Source: Bradyrhizobium sp. 139 (GTDB lineage: Bacteria > Pseudomonadota > Alphaproteobacteria > Rhizobiales > Xanthobacteraceae). Taken from it: a stretch of DNA of 64,000 nucleotides. Position numbers and translations under genes: made by a program. Numbering within the stretch: position 1 is the first letter of the stretch; every line of letters begins with the position of its first letter. The notes under the pieces are model-generated. The model was not told where the DNA came from and did not search any database. It saw nothing but the letters and a program-made list of their open reading frames with translations. Of this stretch, positions 54,383-62,935 are shown piece after piece. The DNA lies in the NCBI RefSeq assembly GCF_023074175.1, contig NZ_JADPKS010000084.1:62001-126000 (forward strand). Reading direction: 5' to 3'.

Positions 54383-54887
54383 GGATAGCTAAGAAGACGA
54401 TTAACGCAGCCAGTGTTCGCTTCGGTGTCGCCGCGCGCCTAGACCTCTTGCCGGATGACAGCCTGAGGGAGAACGAGCGCTTCTCGCGTTCGCTCAGCGT
54501 GATGTCGTTTGGAGTCAGCATCTACTTGGTCGGCCAACCTACGGAAGGCCTGATGCTAAAGGGCTGCGGATGTGATCGGGGAACAATGACTAGCCCCGCC
54601 GCCGGCGCCGCATGCGTCGCTCTGGTCGAGTAGAACCTACATCTTGTTCATAGAATCCGCGCGTTAGCGCTGACAGCACTGGTCATATAGGGCAGATCGT
54701 AACCACACTCCTGGCCGAGCATATTGACGGTAGTTGGTGTGCCGGAGCAACTCTTCACACGATAACGCATCGTGCAACGACGTCGCGAGGTTCGTCGGCC
54801 GAATGGTCAATATCCGAAACTTGCTAGCGAGTTTCTTTACACCTATCCAGCGTCTTTCCCTCGTTAGACTTAACACTTCCGCGACAT
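54383..54887. other. Stretch without a supported gene
   Basis: 505 bp upstream of element-2 copy 3; no recognisable frame. Confidence 0.3.
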
Positions 54888-55358
54888 TCAAGCGCCCGAG
54901 CGTGGAGGGCGCTTCATAGTCAAAAGCTCCGTCACATCATGCCGATCATCTGCGGATGAAATGGCAATTGTGAGGAATTTACCATCCGGGTATGTCTTGG
55001 CTTTATCGTAAAGCTTGATCAACTGCGAGCGCCAGGCATTACGGCGCTCCTCAAACCTATCTCGTTCTGCTCCCCCCAAGACCACCACGGCGGAAAACCG
55101 CCTGTATTCCGGCAGCAAGGTACAAAATGCCCTTGTTTTCTTGTAGCGTAGGGACCAGCCGCGCTTCTTGCCGCCATAGAGCCATTCCGGCGCGAAGACC
55201 CCGGGGTACATTTTCTCAATCCAATTCTGCAGAGAGGCCCAATGCTTGAACGTGCCCGGTCCGATCCAGTCCCGAACGGTGCCATCATCGGGCGATGCTG
55301 ATTTGTCAGTAATCCTGTCGCCGATTTGGGGGGACTTTTCCATGCCGGTGTCCTTCAA
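54888..55358 (-). CDS. DUF3788-like protein, 156 aa
   Basis: ATG 55358 (MKDTGMEKSPQIGDRITDKS; ATG 55343 also possible). Core: WASLQNWIEKMYPGVFAPEW, LYGGKKRGWSLRYKKTRAFC, TLLPEYRRFSAVVVLGGAER. The GGKK.GWSLRY.K..R..C.L.PE...F...V..G pattern is that of DUF3788 proteins, small soluble proteins of unknown function often in mobile or stress islands. The frame is intact. A neighbouring 445 bp upstream has no gene. Confidence 0.65.
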   Translation of the reverse strand: MKDTGMEKSPQIGDRITDKSASPDDGTVRDWIGPGTFKHWASLQNWIEKMYPGVFAPEWLYGGKKRGWSLRYKKTRAFCTLLPEYRRFSAVVVLGGAERDRFEERRNAWRSQLIKLYDKAKTYPDGKFLTIAISSADDRHDVTELLTMKRPPRSGA

Positions 55359-55803
55359 TTTTCACGACCGATTCGAAGCTTGGCGGCCGACCTTGACCTT
55401 GTACGAAGGGATGTGTGGGCCTTCTTCCCAGATTTCGCAACTTCTGTCGCGGACCTCTCCACCATTGGGGCTAGGCGAGTTGCCTGTCAAAGCTGATATC
55501 GGGCGCGTGGACTTGCGGACACGGAAAACGGACGTCCGGTCCGTTCTTCGGGGACAGGACTGTACTGACATTTGGGGCTAGTCCGTTGCCGTGACGATCT
55601 TTCGCGGCAGAACATGAATAAGCATCGACCACGCTAAAGATTCTGCGCGCTTCCGGGCCATCACGGTCAACACCAGCCCGCACGATTAGTGTGTGCGCAC
55701 ATCGCGGGCCGCAGCCTTTCGAGGGCGAGCGTTGGGTTCCGATATCGGGCGCCATCGCTGCGCACTGGGTTGCACACCGGTCTTTGGGTTGAAGTCGCAA
55801 TCC
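55359..55803. other. Stretch without a supported gene
   Basis: 445 bp; no recognisable frame. Confidence 0.3.
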
Positions 55804-56196
55804 TTAGCTAGCGCGCGCCTGCGTTCCTCGATGGCGCGCCCGGAGCACCTCGTAAAGCGATTCGTGGGACGGCTCGTCCTGCGCGTGTTCGTACCAGAGC
55901 AGCCGAGCTTGCAAGGACCTCGCGATGTAAGGCAGTTCATAGTTCGTGATCGCATGGGCTTGCTCGAGCCCACGCGCCAGCGGTCGCGGAACGATAGCCG
56001 CCAATTCGGCGCCGACCAGCACTGCCGGCACTGCAAACGCCGTAGCGAGATCGCGTAAGATGAAGCCGGCCAACGCCCTCTTGTTCTCCGCCGAAGGGAG
56101 CACGACCAGCGGCAGGGGTCGCGAGCTTTCTTTGTCGAGCCGGCCGAGCTTGCATCCTTTGCCAACGATCAGGACATCCTCATACTCAAACAGCAA
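55804..56196 (-). pseudogene. LysR-family regulator, C-terminal remnant
   Basis: The frame reads LFEYEDVLIVGKGCKLGRLD, then VPAVLVGAELAAIVPRPLAR and YIARSLQARLLWYEHAQDEP, SHESLYEVLRARH. The pattern (defence of effector pocket, AAIVPRPLAR, LLWYEH...DP.H..L) is the C-terminal part of LysR regulators of the NodD/NahR type. The DNA-binding and first effector lobes are missing; the sequence upstream of 56196 becomes a substrate-binding-protein scrap on the other strand. Confidence 0.55.
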
Positions 56197-56214
56197 CGCG
56201 GTGCGGAAGCGGCT

Positions 56215-56415
56215 CGGGGTCCAAGGTTTTCATCGAGACGGCGAGGAAGGCGCCTACATGATTCATGCCGGTACCTGTGGTGCGGTGATGCACGATGTGA
56301 AGGCGGTCGAAGCCGCAGACACGCTTGATGGACCGGCCGTTGCTGCCAAAATGCGCGAGTTGCCGGTGAACGATCGTTTCACGCGGGCCAGCGGCGGGCT
56401 AGTATTTGGGGCCCG
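56215..56415 (+). pseudogene. ABC-type substrate-binding protein, C-terminal scrap
   Basis: Reads AYMIHAGTCGAVMHDVKAVE, AADTLDGPAVAAKMRELPVN and DRFTRAS, matching the C-terminal helices of LivJ-type proteins (Y.AV.HYVKAV.AAGT..A.AVAAKM.ELPVND.F). Whether it comes from the gene broken at 17-19 kb or from another copy is unclear. It is jammed between a LysR remnant and a recombinase remnant, both on the minus strand. Confidence 0.55.
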
Positions 56416-56774
56416 GGCGGCATCGAGCAGCCGCGCCACTCCTCCACGCTCAGCATCACCGGCAGCCTGCGCGGCTCTTGGATGATGTGGGTGTGTTCGA
56501 CGATATCGTGACGCCGTAAGGTGATATTGAAGAAGAACCGTAAGGTCGAGATACTCTGGTCGATGATCGGGACGCCGACAGCGCTCGATCCCAGATGGAG
56601 CTGATAGCGGCGCACCTCTTCGCAGGTGGCCGGATCCGAAGACCATCTGAGGAACGCTGCGATTGTCTGACCAGTTGAAGGTGGTCATGTTGGGTGTTTG
56701 GCGCGCACTTGCGCATCGTCATCTCATCGATCATGCGCACGCCGACGCAGCGGGCTCACTGCCTCGTTGGTCAT
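56400..56774 (-). pseudogene. Tyrosine recombinase/integrase, N-terminal remnant
   Basis: ATG 56774 starts TNEAVSPLRRR, then frames join as MIDEMTMRKCAPNTQHDHLQ, RRYQLHLGSSAVGVPIIDQS, ISTLRFFFNITLRRHDIVEH and HIIQEPRRLPVMLSVEE. This is the core-binding domain and the start of the catalytic domain of phage-type integrases (RRYQLHL...G.S..TIN..V.ALRFFF...L...P.....EPRKLP.VLS.EEV). The Arg-His-Tyr catalytic part is missing; at least two frame slips. Such integrases accompany IS91-like or integrative elements. Confidence 0.6.
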
Positions 56775-56923
56775 GGGCGGCTCCTCTCTAGGGTGAAGGT
56801 TACGAATCCCTTCTCAAGAGAACAGGCTTCGCTGCGCTATGCTCTTAGCCGCCCCGCCGGCTCTCATGCTCTACCACTCGAGCGGTTTACTTTGATGCAT
56901 TGCGGAACTGGTCGGCTTTAAGG

Positions 56924-57030
56924 GCGAACGCAATGAACCTTCGTATCGTTCCATGGCGACTTTGGATGCCCGACGATTTCCTAGGTCTAATTGAATCGCT
57001 GATCGCGACTATCTAGGCTGCATGCGTTAA
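56924..57030 (+). repeat. Element-4 copy 2, upstream of a Cys-rich small protein
   Basis: GAACCTTCGTATCGTTCCAT, GGCGACTTTGGATGCCCGAC, GATTTCCTAGGTC and CTAGGCTGCATGCG. It matches 27051-27160 over about 100 bp. Part of it (TATCGTTCCATGGCG) resembles Element 1 (TATCGACTYCATGGCG). Confidence 0.55.
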
Positions 57031-57170
57031 AGGGTGCGGCGCTCAAAGCAACTCGCTCCCGCCTTCCGGTGGAATACGCCCCCTCCCGCGGAAGGTCTAA
57101 GGGCGGTGAAGTCCCCCCAACTTCACCGCCCGCTTTTCAACTCGATCGAAAGTACCAGAAGGAAGGCACA

Positions 57171-57398
57171 ATGCCCCACCGCTCTCCGAGCCTTAGATCT
57201 GGCAGAGCCGCGCGATGCGCAGTTTGTGACGGCAAGTTTGGTCTCGTCCGGCACTACTCGTGGCGAACCCCCCTTTGCTCCAAGAAATGCGTTGATCGGT
57301 TCAGAACTCGGAGTGATCGCAATTGGGTGGCCTGGCTCCAAATCGCTCTCGACCAGCTGCCGGAGAATGGCGCCAGGGGCGGCTCACGGTCAGAGTGA
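57171..57398 (+). CDS. Small zinc-finger-like protein, 75 aa (copy 2)
   Basis: ATG 57171 after CAGAAGGAAGGCAC (AAGGA). MPHRSPSLRSGRAARCAVCD, GKFGLVRHYSWRTPLCSKKC, VDRFRTRSDRNWVAWLQIAL. Paralogue of the protein at 27241-27462, with the same CxxC and CxxxC pairs and the same upstream block. The C-termini differ. Here the next gene, a methyltransferase, does not overlap. Function unknown; likely a metal-binding structural or regulatory peptide. Confidence 0.75.
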   Translation: MPHRSPSLRSGRAARCAVCDGKFGLVRHYSWRTPLCSKKCVDRFRTRSDRNWVAWLQIALDQLPENGARGGSRSE

Positions 57399-57499
57399 CG
57401 CGAATGACCCAACCCGGAAATTTGCCTCTGAGATGATGCGGCACTGCTGTGATTTCCAGCCCGTTCGTAGAATTTCTGCAGCTATCACAGGAGCACACC

Positions 57500-58555
57500 T
57501 TGAATATCGCTTTAGTGTCTCAGTTGGTAGCGGGCGTCATCGTCGCGTCCTTTGTGGCATATAACTTGTTTCATTACCTACTGTTCCTTTTGGTGACCCG
57601 ACCGAAGGACGCGAGTAAAATCGGCCACCAGCTAAATGAGTTCGAGCAGCGCCAACTGATCGAGTGGACACCAAGGCCGAACGATTTTCTGAAACATGAC
57701 GACGAGACGCGCACATACGATGACGTGTTCGGCAGGTATCGCGACGAACAATCAAACTACAGCACGTGTGTGTTCCCCCGTTTGGCATTTTCGCACCCTT
57801 ACGAGGCCGAGTATGCGCTTTTGAAGCCGAGAGACGGGATGCGCTTCCTGGATCTCGGATGCGGCTCCGGCGCGGCAGCGGAATACCTCGCCAGACGGAG
57901 CAATATCGAAGTTGTGTGCGTGACCAATTCCTCTGTCCAGGCGGAGATCTGCCGGCGCAAATTTGCGAGGCTTGGGGGGCGTGGACAGGTGATAGTCATC
58001 GACTTCGACAGCCTCGATCTCCCGAATGAACACTTTGACGCCATCTATGCGCTGGAATCGATTGGCTACACCAAAGATCTGGACGCGTGGCTAGCTAGGT
58101 GCTGGCGGATGCTCAAGCCGGGAGGACGGTTGCTGATCCATTCGCCGGGGTCGCTGGATCATTGTCGCCGTACCGAAGATTACCTGAGTGTCACCGCCTT
58201 CTTCGAGAATTGGCGTTACAATTTTGTCGGCGCCAATCTTCTCGTCTACAAGATGCGCCGACTTGGCTTCGGTCCAATCCACTATCGGCGCCTACCATTC
58301 TTGGCGTGGGGATTAACCTGGAACTTCATTCAACACATGCTGTTGTGGAAGTACCGGCTGAAGATGCGCACATTCGTGGAACTGGAGCGAATCATTTGGC
58401 GCACGTCGAAGGTATTTGTGTTCGGTAACCCGTACAACACGGTGCTGGCCACCAAACCCAGGCACCCTCTTGCTCCCACACTCATATGTTCGGAAGGAGT
58501 GGCTGGGGTTTCCGACACTGACCACGAGCTCCGCGCATCAATACCCGCTTCATGA
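57500..58555 (+). CDS. Membrane-anchored SAM-dependent methyltransferase (CFA synthase/sterol methyltransferase-like)
   Basis: TTG 57500 is preferred because AGGAG at 57489-57493 sits six bases upstream; the open frame reaches back to GTG 57449. N-terminal helix VAGVIVASFVAYNLFHYLLF, then a Rossmann domain: MRFLDLGCGSGAAAEYLARR (SAM motif I), GQVIVIDFDSLDLPNEHFDA (motif II/III), ALESIGYTKDLDAWLARCWR and MLKPGGRLLIHSPGSLDHCR. The IGY...L and LKPGGR blocks resemble cyclopropane/sterol C-methyltransferases. It modifies a lipid or hydrophobic substrate at the membrane. No known partner is adjacent. Confidence 0.78.
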   Translation: MNIALVSQLVAGVIVASFVAYNLFHYLLFLLVTRPKDASKIGHQLNEFEQRQLIEWTPRPNDFLKHDDETRTYDDVFGRYRDEQSNYSTCVFPRLAFSHPYEAEYALLKPRDGMRFLDLGCGSGAAAEYLARRSNIEVVCVTNSSVQAEICRRKFARLGGRGQVIVIDFDSLDLPNEHFDAIYALESIGYTKDLDAWLARCWRMLKPGGRLLIHSPGSLDHCRRTEDYLSVTAFFENWRYNFVGANLLVYKMRRLGFGPIHYRRLPFLAWGLTWNFIQHMLLWKYRLKMRTFVELERIIWRTSKVFVFGNPYNTVLATKPRHPLAPTLICSEGVAGVSDTDHELRASIPAS

Positions 58556-59040
58556 TAATCGCTGTCTCAGAGGGCCGCGCCTCGCCGGTCCGACGATGGT
58601 CACCAGCGTTCCTCCGGCTCGAATACGCCTGCGGACCGCATCTGGATGTCGCCGCCGATGACATCCAACACCGGATCGGACGTCCTCCATGCCGTCGTTC
58701 TCGAGGTCAACGAACTCCTTCGCGCCGAAGTCGAATGCTCTCTGACAGTCGGCGGCGGTCCGGTACCGACGACACAGGCGAACTGACTGCGCCTGCCGCG
58801 CCGTAGCAGTGAGCGGTGACCACTCCGGCCAGCGCGTGCCCAGGGATGGACGGTGGTCGGCCACAATCGCGGCGATCGGTCCGGGTCAAGGGCGCATGAC
58901 AGCTCAATCGGAACGAATCCCGACGCATGAACCTGAATGACGACGTCGTTTATTGCCGACTACAGCTCGGGCTCCTCCACCAGCTTCTTCCCGGCCGTTC
59001 CCGCAGCCCGGTCCGTCACAACGATCGCCTCAATGATAAT
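58556..59040 (-). pseudogene. NADP-dependent oxidoreductase, decayed copy
   Basis: Frames join as IEAIVVTDRAAGTAGKKLVE, AINDVVIQVHASGFVPIELS, then PRLWPTTVHPWARAG and VLDVIGGDIQMRSAGVFEPE and the end LVTIVGPARRG. It is the same family as 42548-43468 and 59069-59986 but lacks the NADP loop region and carries frameshifts, stops and a ~200-bp deletion. It lies in tandem 28 bp from the intact copy 59069-59986, so it is a tandem duplicate that decayed. Confidence 0.75.
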
Positions 59041-59068
59041 GCATCTCGCATCGGTGGGCGCGTGTCGC

Positions 59069-59986
59069 TCACGGACGTACGCGGATGATGGTCTTTCCGA
59101 TGCGTCGCTCGGTCCGGTTCAAGTCGGCGACGGCATCGTCAAGGGTCAAGACGGCGCCGATGTTCGTCCGCAGCCGCCCGTCCCGCACCCGCTGAACGAT
59201 CTCAGTCAGTTGGGCACGATCGGACTCGACGACGAAATCGACCGCTAAGCCGTTGGCAGGCCGTGCCTCCGGCGGGCCAGCAATGGTCACCAAAATTCCT
59301 CCGGCACGGATCAGGGCTGCGGAGCGCTTCCCGATGTCGCCACCGAAGACGTCGAAGACCAGATCGACTGTACCGACGTCTTTCAGGGCGTCGTTCTCGA
59401 GGTCAATGAACTCTTGTGCGCCGAAGTCGAGCACCGCCTGACGGTCGGAGGTCCGTCCTGTGCCGATGACGTAGGCGCCTGCCGCCCGCGCGAGTTGGGT
59501 CACCATCGAACCGACCACGCCGGCAGCCCCGAGCGCGAGGACGCTCTGCCCGGCCCGGAGACGACCGTGCTCGAACAGTCCCTGCCACGCAGTCAGCCCC
59601 GGCATTGGCAGACTTGCGCCCACCGTGAAGTCGACGTCACCCGGCAGCGGCGCGAGGTTGCGCGCCTCGACCGCCACATACTCGGCCAGGGTGCCGTCGC
59701 GCGTCCAGTCCGTGAGGCCGAACACCCGCTGGCCGACGGACAGCCCCGTCGTACCATAGCCAAGGGCAGTGACCACTCCGGCGAGCTCGTGCCCTGGCGT
59801 TGATGGTGTTCGGTCGCGATTGAGGCGATCGGTCCAGGTCGGGGGCCACGTCAGCTCATCCCAGGTGAATCCCGACGCATGAACCTGAACGACAACGTCG
59901 TTTATAGCCGCGTGCGGCTCGGGTCTCGCCGCCAGCTTCATCCCGGCCTTTCCCGCAGCCTGTTCCGTTACCACGATCGCCTTCAT
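59069..59986 (-). CDS. Zinc-type NADP-dependent oxidoreductase (quinone reductase-like), copy 2
   Basis: ATG 59986 (MKAIVVTEQAAGKAGMKLAA), 305 residues. The MDR fold: TPGHELAGVVTALGYGTTGL, NADP loop ALGAAGVVGSMVTQLARAAG, AYVIGTGRTSDRQAVLDFGA. About 80% identical to copy 1 at 42548-43468. The frame extends upstream to 60235 but without family similarity. Zinc-ligand cysteines are absent, so a quinone/enone reductase role is likely. A decayed tandem copy (58556-59040) follows it. Confidence 0.87.
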   Translation of the reverse strand: MKAIVVTEQAAGKAGMKLAARPEPHAAINDVVVQVHASGFTWDELTWPPTWTDRLNRDRTPSTPGHELAGVVTALGYGTTGLSVGQRVFGLTDWTRDGTLAEYVAVEARNLAPLPGDVDFTVGASLPMPGLTAWQGLFEHGRLRAGQSVLALGAAGVVGSMVTQLARAAGAYVIGTGRTSDRQAVLDFGAQEFIDLENDALKDVGTVDLVFDVFGGDIGKRSAALIRAGGILVTIAGPPEARPANGLAVDFVVESDRAQLTEIVQRVRDGRLRTNIGAVLTLDDAVADLNRTERRIGKTIIRVRP

Positions 59987-60298
59987 CGTCCAGCTCTCGA
60001 TGTGTGGGATTTCGCCATCTTTAAAGTTCCTGTGCAGATGAGCGAAAATGGAATAGCAAAAATCGATCGTCCAATGAGCATTGGCTATGGAGTCGATGCC
60101 ATCGACTTGCCGTACAACAATCAGCAGTGCGGAACCGCACACGAACGAGCCGACCCTCATGATGAGGATCGACCGCTGGTCACCCTTGGCTTGGAAATGA
60201 CCACCACGGCTGACGTGTCTGTTCGACTTCGCCATTCGATCTCAGGAGATGCATATTGTCTCCGGGCGCGGAGATAATCGCGGAATGCTGGTGTGGTG
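59987..60298. other. Intergenic region between oxidoreductase and HAD remnant
   Basis: 312 bp, no supported gene. Confidence 0.3.
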
Positions 60299-60666
60299 CT
60301 AAGACTCAAACCGCTGGAGCATAGTGCGCTGCGTGTCCGCGGCGCCCTTGGTCACCAGCGCGAGCTTGACGCCGAGCGCCTTCAGCCTGTCGATCGCATC
60401 ATGCGCGCCCGGGACATATCCTCTTCGCGATAGCTGGTGAAGCGATCGGCCAGGCTCATGGCGAGATCGTCGGGCAGAGCGCGGTGGCCCGCGGCAGCGA
60501 GCGCGGCAAAGCCGCTCTTGACGGTCAGATGCCGGGCTTCGGCAAGCTTCAGTCGCCATGAGGCGTCCGCATTGGCCCAGGCGATCTCGGGCCGGCCGTG
60601 GGACGACAGGATGCCGTCGTCCATGTCGATCAGCATGGCCCGGGGGAGAAGCTTGCCCGCGCTCAT
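60299..60666 (-). pseudogene. HAD-family hydrolase, frameshifted and truncated
   Basis: ATG 60666 overlaps the hemF stop (ATGA). The start LLPRAMLIDMDDGILSSHGR corresponds to the HAD motif I (DMD.G.L), followed by a cap helix region (ADRFTSYREE). A one-base slip near 60415 leads to VPGAHDAIDRLKALGVKLAL and VTKGAADTQRTMLQRFES (motif II TKG), then stop at 60299. The C-terminal motifs (K...GD.L..D) are missing. The pairing with hemF looks ancestral. Confidence 0.65.
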
Positions 60667-61550
60667 GGCCACTTCACCTCCGGCGGCAGCGACGACAGGA
60701 TCGAGTCGACATTGCCGCCGGTCTTGAGTCCGAAAATCGTGCCGCGGTCGTAGAGCAGGTTGAACTCGACATAGCGTCCGCGCCGGATCAATTGCTCCTC
60801 GCGGTCTTCGGCCGTCCATGCCGTCGCGAAATTGCGACGCACGATGTCAGGATAGGTCTTCAGGAAGGCGTGGCCGACGTCGTGGGTGAAGGCGAGATCG
60901 GCGCCCCAATCACCGCTGTCGTGCCAGTCGTAGAAAATGCCGCCGACGCCGCGCGCCTCTTTCCGGTGCGGCAGATAGAAATACTCGTCGCACCATTTTT
61001 TGTATTTGTCGTAATCGGCAGCGCCGTTCGCTCCGGTACAGGCGTCCTTCATCGCAGCGTGGAAGGCGATGGTGTCGGCATCGTCCTGGGTGCGCCGGCG
61101 ATCCAGCACCGGAGTGAGGTCGGCGCCGCCGCCGAACCAGGTCTTGGTGGTGACCACGAAGCGGGTGTTCATGTGCACGGCCGGCACCTGCGGATTGCGT
61201 AAGTGAGCGATCAGCGAGATACCGGAGGCCCAGAACCGCGGATCTTCCGCCGCGCCAGGGATCTGCGCGCGAAACTCGGGGGCGAATTCGCCGTGAATGG
61301 TCGAGCAGTGCACGCCGACCTTCTCGAACAGGCGGCCGCACATCATCGACATCACGCCGCCACCGCCGGGCGCGCCGGTGTGGTCGGTGCGCCGCCACGG
61401 CGTGCGTTTGAAGCGGCCGGCCTCGCCCGGATAGAGGCTTTGCGGCGCGTCATCCTCCAGCCGCTCGAAGCTCGCGCAGATGTCGTCGCGCAAGGATTCG
61501 AACCAGGCGCGGGCGCGGGCTTTGCGATCTTCAATGATTGAAACGTCCAT
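60663..61550 (-). CDS. hemF: Coproporphyrinogen III oxidase, aerobic
   Basis: Start ATG 61550 (MDVSIIEDRKARARAWFESL) is chosen over an upstream extension because the family begins here. 295 residues. Signatures: GGGGVMSMMCGRLFEKVGVH, MNTRFVVTTKTWFGGGADLT (TxWFGGGADLTP, residues ~150-165), YKKWCDEYFYLPHRKEARGV (HR..RG) and YVEFNLLYDRGTIFGLKTGG (EFNL.YDRGT.FGL). It converts coproporphyrinogen III to protoporphyrinogen IX with O2, following HemE. The gene is intact with clean high-GC codon usage and is preceded by a large hairpin repeat. Confidence 0.95.
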   Translation of the reverse strand: MDVSIIEDRKARARAWFESLRDDICASFERLEDDAPQSLYPGEAGRFKRTPWRRTDHTGAPGGGGVMSMMCGRLFEKVGVHCSTIHGEFAPEFRAQIPGAAEDPRFWASGISLIAHLRNPQVPAVHMNTRFVVTTKTWFGGGADLTPVLDRRRTQDDADTIAFHAAMKDACTGANGAADYDKYKKWCDEYFYLPHRKEARGVGGIFYDWHDSGDWGADLAFTHDVGHAFLKTYPDIVRRNFATAWTAEDREEQLIRRGRYVEFNLLYDRGTIFGLKTGGNVDSILSSLPPEVKWP

Positions 61551-61576
61551 ATCCAAAATCCTGAAGGAACCAGCCC

Positions 61577-61665
61577 GTAGGGTGGGCAAAGGCGCCCTTG
61601 CGCCGTGCCCACCATCCTTCACCGGCGTCTTGAATCGTGGGCACGCGGCGCTTTGCCCACCCTAC
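61577..61665. repeat. Large intergenic hairpin repeat upstream of hemF
   Basis: GTAGGGTGGGCAAAGGCGCC at 61577 pairs with GCGCTTTGCCCACCCTAC ending 61665, with an inner arm of GCGCCGTGCCCACC / GTGGGCACGCGGCG. A hairpin of this design (GTGGGCAAAG...CTTTGCCCAC) is a common intergenic repeat in Bradyrhizobiaceae. It is immediately upstream of hemF (minus-strand start 61550), so it could act on transcription or be a mobile repeat. Confidence 0.75.
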
Positions 61666-61670
61666 ACGAT

Positions 61671-61907
61671 CTATCCCTGCGGACCGTAATAGGTGCAGCT
61701 CTCGTTGCGACTGTGGCGGTTAATGCTGACGCGGATGAGCTTGCCGATATGCTGTAGCCGCCGCCAAACGAAGCGCAACAGGTTTTCCAGGATCGGGGTG
61801 ACGGGCCGACGATGCCGTGGGCATCCATTCCCGCGCGCGACGAACTCGCGTTCTTCGCCCTGATCTGGCTCTCTCGGAACATCTGTAACCACCAACGCGC
61901 TCCTCAC
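61671..61907 (-). CDS. Small hypothetical protein, 78 aa
   Basis: The frame from GTG 61907 reads RSALVVTDVPREPDQGEERE, FVARGNGCPRHRRPVTPILE, NLLRFVWRRLQHIGKLIRVS and ends CTYYGPQG. It is basic with an Arg-rich helix. I have a vague recollection of related proteins in Bradyrhizobium but no family or function. Start and coding status uncertain: no good ribosome binding site. Confidence 0.4.
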   Translation of the reverse strand: MRSALVVTDVPREPDQGEEREFVARGNGCPRHRRPVTPILENLLRFVWRRLQHIGKLIRVSINRHSRNESCTYYGPQG

Positions 61908-62002
61908 ACTCGTACCTGGGTGCTTCTGGGCCTTAACGTCACCTAAATCACACGGTTTCGCGGTACTCGCTCATGTGCCGCACCTCGCAGCCGGCCCCGT
62001 AT

Positions 62003-62935
62003 TCACGCCGCGTCGGAGGACGCGACCGTCGAGCCCCGCGTTTTGTCCAGCGCACTCGTCCAGTCGCGAAAACGAGCAACCTTGATAAAGGCGTCGAGCG
62101 CCGGCGAATACTGCCTCCCGGCCACGGCCAAAAGCTGCACCTCACGCCGGACGGGGTCGCCCTCGATTGGGATAGCCGCGAGCGACGGCAGCGTGGGAGC
62201 ATGGTCTGGCGCCAGGATGGCCCCTAAACCGGCGGATGCCATTTGCTGAAGGTGCCTTTCCTGATCGCTCCTGTGCACAACTGTCGGGCCGGGATGGTCG
62301 GCAAAACACGCCTGCTTAAATCGGCCTGCGACGTCGCACCCGACCCTTTCGAGAAAAACCAGCTCGTGAAGGTTTTGAAGCGGGATAACTGTTTGACTCG
62401 CCATCGGATGTTTCCGCGACAAGACGAGCACATACCGCTCCTCGAAGAGCCGCCAGCGGTTGATGCGCTCAGGTACCTCCACCGCGTCGCCGACGAGTGC
62501 GGCGTTGATCTTACCATCCAAAAGCATCGCAACGAGCCCGTTGGCATCGGCCTCGCGCAGATCGACTCGAAGATCAGGGATGATCCTGGCGAGTTCCAAG
62601 AGCAATTCCGTGATGAGTGCGGCGGAGATTGATGGCGCCAGCCCGATCTTCAGCGGAGCGATGGTCTTCTTTTTATAGCCTCGCGCCTGAAGTCGTACCG
62701 ACTCCGTCGCGGCAAATATTTCCTCCAGCGTTGGCAAAATCATGTTGCCCAGCTCGGTGAGCTGGGTGAGGTGACGTTCACGGTGGATCAACGCGCCACC
62801 GAGTTCTTGCTCCAGCTTGTGTATCGCCTTTGTCAGCGCCGGCTGGGTCACATTGCATTGCTCCGCAGCCCGCGTAAAATTGAGCGTCCTTGCTAGGGCT
62901 AAAAAATATCGCACCTGATGAAACTGCAGCTGCAT
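62003..62935 (-). CDS. LysR-family transcriptional regulator, 310 aa
   Basis: ATG 62935 (MQLQFHQVRYFLALARTLNF). Winged helix-turn-helix residues 2-60 (TRAAEQCNVTQPALTKAIHK, LEQELGGALIHRERH), linker, and the effector domain (IGLAPSISAALITELLLELA, ARIIPDLRVDLREADANGLV, LPSLAAIPIEGDPVRREVQL). Length is normal. A fragment of a similar protein is at 16855-17010. LysR proteins usually regulate a divergent neighbour; here the upstream 1 kb has no convincing gene, so its target is unknown. The C-terminus runs ~20 residues beyond the family norm. Confidence 0.88.
   Translation of the reverse strand: MQLQFHQVRYFLALARTLNFTRAAEQCNVTQPALTKAIHKLEQELGGALIHRERHLTQLTELGNMILPTLEEIFAATESVRLQARGYKKKTIAPLKIGLAPSISAALITELLLELARIIPDLRVDLREADANGLVAMLLDGKINAALVGDAVEVPERINRWRLFEERYVLVLSRKHPMASQTVIPLQNLHELVFLERVGCDVAGRFKQACFADHPGPTVVHRSDQERHLQQMASAGLGAILAPDHAPTLPSLAAIPIEGDPVRREVQLLAVAGRQYSPALDAFIKVARFRDWTSALDKTRGSTVASSDAA

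Noticed and set aside
56838..56900. tRNA-like fragment near the integrase remnant
   Set aside because: The sequence does not form acceptor and T-arm pairs with a CCA-proximal stem; no tRNA could be assembled.
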